From: an uncultured Lachnospiraceae bacterium
GTDB lineage: Bacteria > Bacillota > Clostridia > Lachnospirales > Lachnospiraceae
Assembly (NCBI GenBank): GCA_934371505.1
Contig: CAKRNW010000056.1
Coordinates: 1 to 13,977 of the forward strand
Reading direction: 5' to 3'
Length of the DNA: 13,977 nucleotides
Below the pieces are notes generated by a model. It worked only from the letters and a program-made list of their open reading frames with translations. It made no database searches and had not been told where the DNA came from. Of this stretch, positions 5,808 through 13,031 are shown piece by piece (within the stretch, counting starts at the first letter, position 1; the number at the start of each line of letters is the position of its first letter). Position numbers and translations under genes: made by a program.

Positions 5808-6809
5808 TCATGCTTTTCTTTTCGTCCTGCGAATCACGAAGCAGACTCCGGCGCATACCACGCAGACCAGCACGCCGCCTACGATTCCCGATACGGAGGT
5901 TCCCGCAGGGGAATCGGAATCAGAAAAACCGTAGTCCGGCAAAACTGCGGTTGAGGAGACAATGCGGTCTGCCGTGTCATAGGCATCTCCCTGTCCTTCC
6001 AGTTCCGTGGTTCCTGCCACTTTTTCCATAGACCATTCCAGTCCGTCCGGGTCGCCGGATGCCAGATGGGACAGTCCTCCACCAATCAGAACCGCTGCCA
6101 CTGCCAGCACGCAGACCAGTGCCTTGTAGGACAGCTTTGCTTTCTTCTCTGTTCCAGCCACAGGCGCACCTGTCCAAAGCAGCTCCGGTCTGGCATCGTA
6201 GACGAAACACAGCACCGCTGCGGTGATCACGCCTTCCACCAGGCCAATCGCCAGATGGATAGGCTGCATAGCTGCCACAAACACGGTAAAGGGCAGCTCC
6301 GTCACGCCGGAAAGCAGAGTTTCAATGGTCACAGAAAATGCACCTAACTGCAATGCCAGGATGCAGCCACCGATAGAGGCAATGGTAATCTTCTTCTTGG
6401 TAACGCCATGTTTCATCATTGGTTTCCAGATCAGCAGGGCACCCATGAAACACCCGTAAAACGCCATATTCCAGATATTGCACCCCAGTGCCAGCAGTCC
6501 TCCGTCTGCAAAAAACAGGCATTGAATCAACAGTACGCCAATCATGGTAAGAAAGCCGGCGTAGGGTCCTAAAATGGCGGAAAGCATCATGCCACCGCAC
6601 AAATGTCCCGAAGAACCGGTTCCGGGAATGGAAAAGTTAATCATCTGTGCTGCAAATACAAAGGCTCCCATAACACCCATCACCGGAATTTTTTTGTCGA
6701 AGTCCTCTTCCTCTCTCAGTTTCTTAATGGAATATCCTGCCGCCACGGTGGAGCAGGCATACATGGTTCCGGCAACTGCCGGATTTACAAGGGCATCTGC
6801 CATGTGCAT
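5808..6809 (-). CDS. cbiM: CbiM/NikM-type nickel or cobalt transporter component fused to a PDGLE domain
   Basis: A 333-aa membrane protein made of a CbiM/NikM substrate-binding component (about 1-205) and a C-terminal PDGLE domain (NikN/CbiN-like). The N-terminus MHMAD puts His2 next to the amino end, and His69 lies in SSGHLCGGMML; these are the usual metal ligands. PDGLEWS is at 254-260, followed by an extracytoplasmic segment, a last helix and a basic tail RRTKRK. In energy-coupling-factor systems this part works with CbiQ (T) and CbiO (ATPase). Neither is next to it here: the neighbours are deoB (16 bp upstream) and larE (14 bp downstream). The larE link makes nickel the more likely substrate. 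A start at 6809 is supported by AAAGGAG ten bases upstream and by the need for His2. No riboswitch fits in the 16-bp gap. Confidence 0.87.
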   Translation of the reverse strand: MHMADALVNPAVAGTMYACSTVAAGYSIKKLREEEDFDKKIPVMGVMGAFVFAAQMINFSIPGTGSSGHLCGGMMLSAILGPYAGFLTMIGVLLIQCLFFADGGLLALGCNIWNMAFYGCFMGALLIWKPMMKHGVTKKKITIASIGGCILALQLGAFSVTIETLLSGVTELPFTVFVAAMQPIHLAIGLVEGVITAAVLCFVYDARPELLWTGAPVAGTEKKAKLSYKALVCVLAVAAVLIGGGLSHLASGDPDGLEWSMEKVAGTTELEGQGDAYDTADRIVSSTAVLPDYGFSDSDSPAGTSVSGIVGGVLVCVVCAGVCFVIRRTKRKA

Positions 6810-6825
6810 ACGCTAAATTCTCCTT

Positions 6826-8016
6826 TTACTCTAACTCTTTCAAAATGGAACTTCCAATGGTTCCCTCCGGCATCTTCACGCCGAAGTTATCCGCGATGGT
6901 GGCACCGATCACCGCAAAGGTATCACTTCCCTGCAGGGCTCCATGTTGTTTCATGCCGGGAGAATACGCCAGGAAAGGCACATACTCTCTGGTATGGTCA
7001 GTTCCGGTATAAGTAGGGTCATTGCCGTGGTCTGCGGTGATGATCAGCAAGTCATCCGGGCGCATCACTTCCAAGAAATTGCCCAGACCCACATCAAACT
7101 TCTCAATCTCCCGTGCGTAACCCTGAGGATTACGGCGGTGTCCCCACAGCGCGTCAAAGTCCACCAGATTGGTAAAGCACAAGCCATGGAAATCCCGCTT
7201 GGCAATTTCCACCGTCTGCTCCATGCCGTTGACGGAGGACTGGGAGTGCAGGCTTTCGGTAATGCCCTCCCCCACAAAGATATCATGGATTTTACCCACA
7301 GCAATCACATCCAGTCCTGCCTCCTGCAAAGCGTTTAGCGCAGTGGCACCGAAGGGTTTCAGGGCATAATCCCGGCGGTTGCTGGTGCGGACAAACTCTC
7401 CTTTTTTCTTTCCCACATAAGGACGGGCAATGACTCTGCCCACCTTCCACTCGTCCTTCATAGTCAGTTCTCTGGCAATCTCACAGCAGCGGTAGAGATT
7501 CTGCAAGTCAAAGGTTTCCTCATTACCGCAAATCTGCAAAACAGAATCTGCAGAAGTGTATACAATCATGGAATCGTCCCGGAGTTCTTCCTCTCCCAGT
7601 TCCTCCAGAATTTCCGTGCCGCTGGCGCTCTTGTTGCCGATGACCTTTTTGCCACAGCGTTTCTCCAGTTCTGCAATCAGTTCCGGCGGGAAACCGGTCT
7701 CTGTAAAGGTTTTGAAAGGCTTTTCCACCTTCAATCCCATCATCTCCCAGTGTCCGGTCATGGTGTCCTTGCCGCAGCTCGCCTCGGACATTTTCATGTA
7801 ACGCCCGATGGGGTCTGACTCTGCCTCCATGCCTTTTCCGGGATGAATCTGTAAAAAGCCCAGCCTGGTCAGATTGGGCATCTGCAACGGTCCTACCGTA
7901 TCTACAATGTGACCGAAGGTATCCACTCCCACATCGCCGAATTTCCCGGAATCCGGCATGGCGCCCACGCCTAGGGAATCCAGTACAATCACAAAGACTC
8001 TATGAAATTTTCCCAT
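6826..8016 (-). CDS. deoB: phosphopentomutase
   Basis: A 396-aa DeoB of the alkaline phosphatase superfamily, which interconverts (deoxy)ribose 1-phosphate and 5-phosphate in nucleoside salvage. Asp13 in VIVLDSLGVGAMPDS is a metal ligand. CGKDTMTGHWE places Thr85 at the phosphorylated nucleophile position. The C-terminal ITADHGNDP and TDHTREYVPF carry the remaining Mn2+ ligands. Length and ends match the family. The ATG at 8016 has a near-perfect AAAGGAGG eight bases upstream. It is the first of a tight deoB-cbiM-larE run, an unusual partner for nickel genes. The 58-bp gap to corA upstream shows no convincing terminator or promoter, so readthrough from corA is possible. Confidence 0.95.
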   Translation of the reverse strand: MGKFHRVFVIVLDSLGVGAMPDSGKFGDVGVDTFGHIVDTVGPLQMPNLTRLGFLQIHPGKGMEAESDPIGRYMKMSEASCGKDTMTGHWEMMGLKVEKPFKTFTETGFPPELIAELEKRCGKKVIGNKSASGTEILEELGEEELRDDSMIVYTSADSVLQICGNEETFDLQNLYRCCEIARELTMKDEWKVGRVIARPYVGKKKGEFVRTSNRRDYALKPFGATALNALQEAGLDVIAVGKIHDIFVGEGITESLHSQSSVNGMEQTVEIAKRDFHGLCFTNLVDFDALWGHRRNPQGYAREIEKFDVGLGNFLEVMRPDDLLIITADHGNDPTYTGTDHTREYVPFLAYSPGMKQHGALQGSDTFAVIGATIADNFGVKMPEGTIGSSILKELE

Positions 8017-8074
8017 TATAAGAACCTCCTTTTCTCGTGGTCAATCCATTTAATTGTTTTATGTAAACCACTGG

Positions 8075-8983
8075 CTACCAGTATTTTTTATGACGGAAAT
8101 AGAGGATTTCCAATAAAATAATCACAAAGCACAGCACTGCAATGGTGGCATATCCATACCGGCTATGCAGCTCCGGCATATTGACAAAGTTCATTCCATA
8201 CCACCCTGCAATCAATGTCAAGGGGGAAAAGATTGCCGTCACAATAGTGAGAATCCGCATGGTATGATTCTGCTGGATATCAATCTGCTGCTGGTAAAGT
8301 TCCCGGATCTGCACCATATATTCCCGCAGCATTCCGCAATGCTGATCCAGCCGGTCCGCCTTGCTGTGAAATTCCTCCAAAATCATCAGTTCCTTATGGC
8401 TGAACATTTCGTTGATATTTTTTTCCAATGTTTCGCTCATATCTGCCATCTGTTGGTAGTGAAAGCAGCGGGTAAGCAGATGCTTCCGGTACTGCAGCAT
8501 GATAGGAGCAGGATTCTGTTTACAGTTTCCCACAAAAATATCCTCCTCCATGTCATAGCATTCTTCTTCGATTTTCTGCAAATACTCTGTGTCATCCCGC
8601 AGTGTCTGCTCCAGAAACCGGAGAAAAAACAGCTGCGGACTGGAATCCTTCTCCGACTCCGTGTTTTCCACGATTTTATATAAGACGGGTTCGTCTTTTT
8701 TGGGCGTGATTAAAAGCAAGGTTTCCGGGGTCAGGCAGTAGACTGCATAAACCTGTTTCGGATGATCCACTGTTCCCTCGTCAATCAAGCATTTTCCCAG
8801 AATAAATTCCGGGTATACCTGTGCCTTGGAAAAGGGCAGTTTTTCCTGATTCATCATTCGATCCAGTTCGCGCTCATAGGCTCGACCTTTCGCATAGATC
8901 AGGGCTTCCTCGTAATTGAGAAGCTGCACTTCTCCCTTGACAATCTGGATGTGTTCTTTCAGTTCCGAACTGTTTAATACCAT
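8075..8983 (-). CDS. corA: CorA-family magnesium channel
   Basis: A CorA-type divalent metal channel of 302 aa. A long soluble N-terminal part ends in an alpha-helical, Glu/Gln-rich stalk. Then come two C-terminal membrane helices with the signature YGMNF between them (GMN at residues 263-265) and a basic tail RHKKYW. The short loop after GMN carries NMPELHSRYG. It should form a pentamer in the inner membrane moving Mg2+ (or Co2+/Ni2+) inward. The start is set at 8983 (MVLNSSEL). The ribosome site GGGAGGA is nine bases before this ATG, whereas it directly abuts the alternative ATG at 8992, which would add only three residues. It has its own promoter at the end of hcp. No magnesium riboswitch fits the ~30-nt leader. 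Confidence 0.85.
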   Translation of the reverse strand: MVLNSSELKEHIQIVKGEVQLLNYEEALIYAKGRAYERELDRMMNQEKLPFSKAQVYPEFILGKCLIDEGTVDHPKQVYAVYCLTPETLLLITPKKDEPVLYKIVENTESEKDSSPQLFFLRFLEQTLRDDTEYLQKIEEECYDMEEDIFVGNCKQNPAPIMLQYRKHLLTRCFHYQQMADMSETLEKNINEMFSHKELMILEEFHSKADRLDQHCGMLREYMVQIRELYQQQIDIQQNHTMRILTIVTAIFSPLTLIAGWYGMNFVNMPELHSRYGYATIAVLCFVIILLEILYFRHKKYW

Positions 8984-9019
8984 ATCTGCCATTCCTCCCG
9001 GAAACCGTTTATAAATTAT

Positions 9020-9047
9020 ATTATCACATTATCAGTTATCTTCTCAA
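9020..9047 (-). promoter_or_regulatory. promoter of corA
   Basis: Minus-strand TTGAGA (9042-9047), 16 nt, GATAAT (9020-9025), followed by a second AT box TATAAT (9015-9020). The -35 box overlaps the stop codon of hcp. Confidence 0.5.
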
Positions 9048-10651
9048 GAGATATTCTCCAGAGGAATCATCCCGGAAAGTCCGAAGTTCTCCGTGAGGAC
9101 TTTCGCTACATTGGGGCTTAAAAAAGCGGGGAGGGTAGGCCCCAGGTGGATATTTTTTACTCCCAGGTAAAGGAGCGCCAGCAACACGATCACTGCCTTT
9201 TGCTCGTACCATGCAAGATTATAGACAATAGGCAGTTCATTGATATCCTCCAGTCCGAACACTTCTTTAAGCTTCAGGGCAATCACTGCCAGGGAATAGG
9301 AATCGTTACACTGTCCTGCATCCAGCACTCTGGGTATTCCATTGATGTCTCCCAGATTTAACTTATTGTATTTGTACTTGGCACAGCCTGCGGTGAGAAT
9401 CACGGTGTCTCCGGGCAAGGCTTTGGCAAAATCGGTATAGTAGTTCCGGCTTTTCGCCCGGCCGTCGCACCCTGCCATCACCACAAACTGCCGGATGGCT
9501 CCGCTTTTCACCGCTTCTACGATCTGGTCTGCCAGTGCCAGTACCTGATTGTGGGCAAAGCCTCCCACGATTTCCCCGGTTTCAATTTCCTGAGGAGGCT
9601 GGCACTGTTTTGCTTGGTTGATAATTTCTGAGAAATCTTTGTATTCTCCGATTTCTCCCCCAATATGCTTACAGCCCGGATAACCGGCGGCACCTGTGGT
9701 GTAAAGCCGATCCCTGTAGCTGTCCTTTGGCGGCACAATACAGTTGGTAGTCATGAGAATGGGACCATGGAAAGATTCAAATTCCTCCTTCTGCTTCCAC
9801 CATGCGTTTCCGTAATTTCCCACAAAGTGATCATATTTTTTGAAAGCCGGGTAATAATGAGCCGGCAGCATTTCAGAGTGGGTATACACATCCACACCGG
9901 TTCCCCGGGTCTGCTCCAGCAGCATTTCCAGATCCCGGAGATCATGACCGGAAACCAGGATACCGGGGCGGCTGCCTACACCGATGTTCACTCTGGTCAC
10001 TTCCGGATTTCCATAAGCCTGGGTATTTGCTTTATCCAACAGTGCCATGCCCTCTACTCCGTATTTTCCGGTTTCCATGGTAAGTGCCACCAGATCCTCT
10101 ACGGTAAGGGTATCGTCCAACGTTGCCGCCAATGCCCGCTGTAAAAAGGCATCTACTTCCTCATTTTCCTGCAAAAGTACATTGGCATGCCTGGAATAGG
10201 CAGAAAGACCCTTTAGCCCGTAAGTGAGAAGTTCCCGCAAAGAGCGAATATCTTCATCCTCGGTGGCCAGAACTCCTACCGTAATCGCTTTTGCCTCGTA
10301 CTCCTCTTCCTTGCCGTTCCATTTTGCAGCCTCCGGCAGAGAATCTGTTTCTTTTAAACCGGAGAAAAGCTCCTGTTTCATCCGGAGAGTTTCCCGAATA
10401 CGCGCCACAATCACTTCCTCATCAAAATTGGCATTGGTAATCGTGGTAAAAAGATTTTCTGTTACCGTATGATTGATTTCCCTGGGAATTGTACTCCCCT
10501 GTGCCCGCAATGCAGTGGTCACTGCACAAAGTCCTCTGGTAGTGTAAACCAGAAGATCCTGCATCCCCGCTACTCGGGGACTTTTCCCGCATACCCCCAT
10601 CTGTGTGCATCCGGTACATCCTGCTGTTTCCTGACATTGATAACAAAACAT
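9044..10651 (-). CDS. hcp: hybrid cluster protein (hydroxylamine reductase type)
   Basis: A 535-aa hybrid cluster protein, an oxygen-sensitive enzyme that reduces hydroxylamine in vitro and nitric oxide in several bacteria, thus part of nitrosative stress defence. The N-terminal cubane ligands Cys3, Cys6, Cys15 and Cys21 (CYQC...C...C) are present. All seven hybrid-cluster ligands known from Desulfovibrio are recognisable: His236 (SGHD), Glu260 (HSEMLP), Cys304 (TTNC), Cys395 (AGCDGR), Cys423 (TAGCAKY), Cys448 (AGQCND) and Glu483 (WYEQKA). The start at 10651 is chosen because AGGA lies six bases upstream and the family begins MFCYQC; a longer reading would add 16 basic residues. An extra Cys12 is within the cubane loop. 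It sits downstream of a Crp/Fnr-type gene that probably controls it. No hcr reductase is next to it. Confidence 0.95.
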   Translation of the reverse strand: MFCYQCQETAGCTGCTQMGVCGKSPRVAGMQDLLVYTTRGLCAVTTALRAQGSTIPREINHTVTENLFTTITNANFDEEVIVARIRETLRMKQELFSGLKETDSLPEAAKWNGKEEEYEAKAITVGVLATEDEDIRSLRELLTYGLKGLSAYSRHANVLLQENEEVDAFLQRALAATLDDTLTVEDLVALTMETGKYGVEGMALLDKANTQAYGNPEVTRVNIGVGSRPGILVSGHDLRDLEMLLEQTRGTGVDVYTHSEMLPAHYYPAFKKYDHFVGNYGNAWWKQKEEFESFHGPILMTTNCIVPPKDSYRDRLYTTGAAGYPGCKHIGGEIGEYKDFSEIINQAKQCQPPQEIETGEIVGGFAHNQVLALADQIVEAVKSGAIRQFVVMAGCDGRAKSRNYYTDFAKALPGDTVILTAGCAKYKYNKLNLGDINGIPRVLDAGQCNDSYSLAVIALKLKEVFGLEDINELPIVYNLAWYEQKAVIVLLALLYLGVKNIHLGPTLPAFLSPNVAKVLTENFGLSGMIPLENIS

Positions 10652-10698
10652 GGTTTTTCCTGCCTTTCTGTTGTTGTGTTTGTTTGACTTCACGGACA

Positions 10699-10704
10699 AC
10701 TATA
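10699..10704 (-). promoter_or_regulatory. -10 box of a predicted activator-dependent hcp promoter
   Basis: Minus-strand TATAGT matches the -10 consensus at five of six, while nothing like TTGACA lies 16-18 nt upstream. A start near 10692 would leave a 40-nt leader. The missing -35 box and the palindrome at -41.5 suit a promoter that needs an activator of the Crp/Fnr family. Confidence 0.45.
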
Positions 10705-10721
10705 GGACATAGGGAAAGGAA

Positions 10722-10745
10722 AGACGGTGGTTATAACCACCGTCT
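10722..10745. promoter_or_regulatory. perfect 24-bp palindrome: candidate regulator site and/or terminator
   Basis: AGACGGTGGTTA is followed directly by its reverse complement TAACCACCGTCT. Its centre (10733.5) lies 41.5 bp upstream of the predicted hcp start at 10692, the class II activator position. The gene immediately upstream encodes a Crp/Fnr-type regulator. It also lies 10 bases after that gene's stop, and on the minus strand is followed by TTCCTTTCCC, so it could act as its terminator. Both roles can coexist. Confidence 0.55.
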
Positions 10746-10754
10746 CAAAAAATT

Positions 10755-11402
10755 TTAATTTTTTTCAAATAAAACAAATTGATTTTTGTGAAAATCCAGC
10801 AGTCCTTCATCCCGCATACGACACAATTCCTTTGATAAAGCGCTGCGGTCGAGATTGAGATAATCCGCCATCTGCTGTCTGGTAAAAGGAATGGAAAAAC
10901 AGGTACTTCCGGATTTCACTGCCTGGGTATTCAGATAAGTAAGAAGTCTGCCTCGCACACTCTTGGCAGAAATGCTGAAGATGCGATTGGTTAAGATCAG
11001 ATTTTTCTGACTGCTCATAAGAAGCAGATTACGCAGCAGCTTTGGATACCAGGAGGACGATCTGTTTCTTTCTCCTTCCATTCTTTTTATATTCAAAAAA
11101 AGAACCTCGGAAACTTCTGCCGTCACCACATCCACCATGACCATTTCTCCGCACAGGGCATAGGTTTCTGCGAAGGTCTGTCCTGCAGTAAAATGCCCGA
11201 GAATGCTCTTGTTCCCCCAAACATCCACATTTTCGATGTTGATGCTCCCGGTTAGCAACACTCCCATCTCCTGTATAAGATCTCCCATGTGAAAGATTCT
11301 CTGATTTTTATCAAATTTCTGCCTGCGCATGCAGCCCAGTCTTTGAAGTTGCTGCTGCTCCTCCTCCGTGAAATCCTGAAAAAGGGAAATCTGCTCCCAC
11401 AT
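10755..11402 (-). CDS. Crp/Fnr-family regulator, probably HcpR-like
   Basis: A 215-aa Crp/Fnr-superfamily protein. The N-terminal cyclic-nucleotide-binding-like beta roll covers about 5-115 (FHMGD, GVLLTGSINI, FAET). A long dimerisation helix follows, then a winged helix with FTRQQMADYLNLDRSALSKE (173-192), where DRSALSKELCRM is the recognition helix. It has only scattered cysteines (24, 84, 168, 194) and no N-terminal cluster like Fnr, so an Fnr-type [4Fe-4S] sensor is unlikely; heme, nitric oxide or another signal is possible. The ATG at 11402 follows AAAGGAG. It lies directly upstream of hcp in the same direction, as HcpR regulators do in many anaerobes, so control of hcp by this protein is the leading hypothesis. 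The effector cannot be read from sequence. Confidence 0.82.
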   Translation of the reverse strand: MWEQISLFQDFTEEEQQQLQRLGCMRRQKFDKNQRIFHMGDLIQEMGVLLTGSINIENVDVWGNKSILGHFTAGQTFAETYALCGEMVMVDVVTAEVSEVLFLNIKRMEGERNRSSSWYPKLLRNLLLMSSQKNLILTNRIFSISAKSVRGRLLTYLNTQAVKSGSTCFSIPFTRQQMADYLNLDRSALSKELCRMRDEGLLDFHKNQFVLFEKN

Positions 11403-11474
11403 ACCTGCTCCTTTCTATGCTTTCATTGCTACCAGCTTTCCCAGCTTTTCTGTTTTGATGCGGTTATTGTCTTC

Positions 11475-11503
11475 TTGACAGACTGCGCCCGGACTTCTAC
11501 CAT
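11475..11503 (+). promoter_or_regulatory. promoter of the aldehyde dehydrogenase gene
   Basis: TTGACA (11475-11480), exactly 17 nt, TACCAT (11498-11503). Start near 11510, giving a 60-nt leader. It lies in the divergent region facing the regulator gene, whose own promoter is not clear. Confidence 0.55.
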
Positions 11504-11569
11504 AGTAAAAAAGCACCTTTTGATTTAAGACGAATCACCAGAACCGCACATAGGGAAAGGGAAACTTCC

Positions 11570-12949
11570 ATGACAGAACAAGAATTAAAAAATCTATTGT
11601 ATCAACAGCATGCCTTCTTTGCATCCGGTGCCACACAGCCGGTATCCTTTCGACTAGCTCAGCTGACCCGGCTGGAGCAGGCATTGCTGCGATATGAAAA
11701 GCAACTCTGTGAGGCGCTAAAACAGGATCTGGGGAAAAGTTCCATAGAAAGCAGCATGTGTGAAATCGGACTTACCTTGTCCGAGCTTCATTGGATGAAA
11801 AAACATCTTCGCCGCCTTGTAAGGGATGTGCGTGTCTCCACACCTATAGCCCAGTTTGCTGCCAGAAGCTTCCGTTCCCCCTCCCCCTACGGCACCGTAC
11901 TGATCATGAGTCCCTGGAATTATCCGGTACTCCTGACATTGGATCCTTTAATCGATGCCATTGCCGCAGGAAATACGGCAGTGGTAAAACCCAGTGCATA
12001 TGCCCCCTGTACCAGCGAAGTCCTTCAGCAGCTTCTGAAGGAATGTTTTACTCCGAAGTATGTAGCTGTTGTAACCGGCGGGCGGGCAGAAAACCATGCC
12101 CTGCTGCAACAGCGGTTTGATATGATTTTCTTTACGGGAGGAAAAACCGTTGGCACAGAAGTGCTGCGCAGTGCCGCCGAATATCTGACACCGGTCACTC
12201 TGGAATTAGGCGGGAAGAGTCCCTGCATCGTGGATTCCACTGCGAAAATAGGGCTCGCCGCCCGGCGCATTGTGTTTGGCAAATTTCTGAACTGCGGACA
12301 GACCTGTGTGGCACCGGATTATATTCTCTGTGACAGCCGTATCCGTGATCAGCTGCTGGAGGCTCTGCAAAAAGAAATCACCCGGCAGTTTGGTTCTGAT
12401 CCCCTGGCAAACCCCGACTATGGAAAAATCATCAATGAAAAGCATTTTCAAAGAATTCTTGGACTCATTGACCCCTCAAAGCTCGTCTGCGGAGGGCAGC
12501 ATGATACCGAAGCCTTACGCATTGCACCCACTATTTTAAGGGATGTTACCTGGGAAGATGCCGTGATGGGGGAGGAAATCTTTGGCCCCATCCTGCCGGT
12601 GCTCACCTATGATTCCCTGGAGGATGCCATCCACCTCGTGGAAGCCCACCCCCACCCTCTGGCGCTTTACCTGTTCAGTGAAAGCCTCGCCAATCAGAAA
12701 AAAGTGCTGCGCTCCTGTCGGTTCGGAGGAGGTTGTATCAATGACACCATCATCCATCTTGCCACCAGTGCCATGCCCTTCGGCGGAGTGGGAGAGAGCG
12801 GAATGGGAGGCTATCACGGAAAAGCCGGGTTTGAGACCTTCTCCCATTACCGCAGTATGGTGGATAAGAAGACCTGGTTGGATCTTCCCATTCGTTACCA
12901 GAAATACACGAAAACCAAAGAAAAACTAACGAAAATCTTCTTAAAATAA
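11570..12949 (+). CDS. aldehyde dehydrogenase (class 3-like)
   Basis: A 459-aa NAD(P)-dependent aldehyde dehydrogenase. The short length and lack of the usual N-terminal extension place it with the class 3/YwdH/AldH group, which oxidises medium- and long-chain or aromatic aldehydes. Landmarks: SPWNYP (114-119), FTGG at the cofactor site (188-191), general base Glu212 in LELGGKSP, catalytic nucleophile Cys246 in NCGQTCVAPDY, and EEIFGPILPV in the C-terminal half. The C-terminus is basic (KYTKTKEKLTK) and has no clear membrane anchor. The ATG at 11570 follows GAAAGGG at eight bases. It is the only clear plus-strand protein gene here, divergent from the Crp/Fnr-type regulator, which could also control it. 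The substrate is not inferable. Confidence 0.9.
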   Translation: MTEQELKNLLYQQHAFFASGATQPVSFRLAQLTRLEQALLRYEKQLCEALKQDLGKSSIESSMCEIGLTLSELHWMKKHLRRLVRDVRVSTPIAQFAARSFRSPSPYGTVLIMSPWNYPVLLTLDPLIDAIAAGNTAVVKPSAYAPCTSEVLQQLLKECFTPKYVAVVTGGRAENHALLQQRFDMIFFTGGKTVGTEVLRSAAEYLTPVTLELGGKSPCIVDSTAKIGLAARRIVFGKFLNCGQTCVAPDYILCDSRIRDQLLEALQKEITRQFGSDPLANPDYGKIINEKHFQRILGLIDPSKLVCGGQHDTEALRIAPTILRDVTWEDAVMGEEIFGPILPVLTYDSLEDAIHLVEAHPHPLALYLFSESLANQKKVLRSCRFGGGCINDTIIHLATSAMPFGGVGESGMGGYHGKAGFETFSHYRSMVDKKTWLDLPIRYQKYTKTKEKLTKIFLK

Positions 12950-12967
12950 TAAAAAGTAAGAAAAAGA

Positions 12968-13018
12968 CAACGATAGCAAACAAATAATCATTACTTTTTG
13001 TTTGTTATCATTGTTTTT
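12968..13018. terminator. bidirectional terminator between convergent genes
   Basis: A 17-bp stem (12968-12984 with 12997-13013, one mismatch and one G-T pair) with a 12-nt AT-rich loop, followed by TTTTTAATTT on the plus strand and preceded by AAAAAG, so it works both ways. It serves the aldehyde dehydrogenase gene and the sensor remnant. Confidence 0.7.
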
Positions 13019-13031
13019 AATTTCTTTTCGT

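Noticed and set aside
6810..6825. Cobalamin or NiCo riboswitch before the CbiM-type gene
   Set aside because: Only 16 bp separate it from deoB, filled by the ribosome site.
8984..9043. Magnesium riboswitch before corA
   Set aside because: The predicted leader is only about 30 nt and the whole gap to hcp about 60 bp, too short for a known Mg2+ riboswitch.
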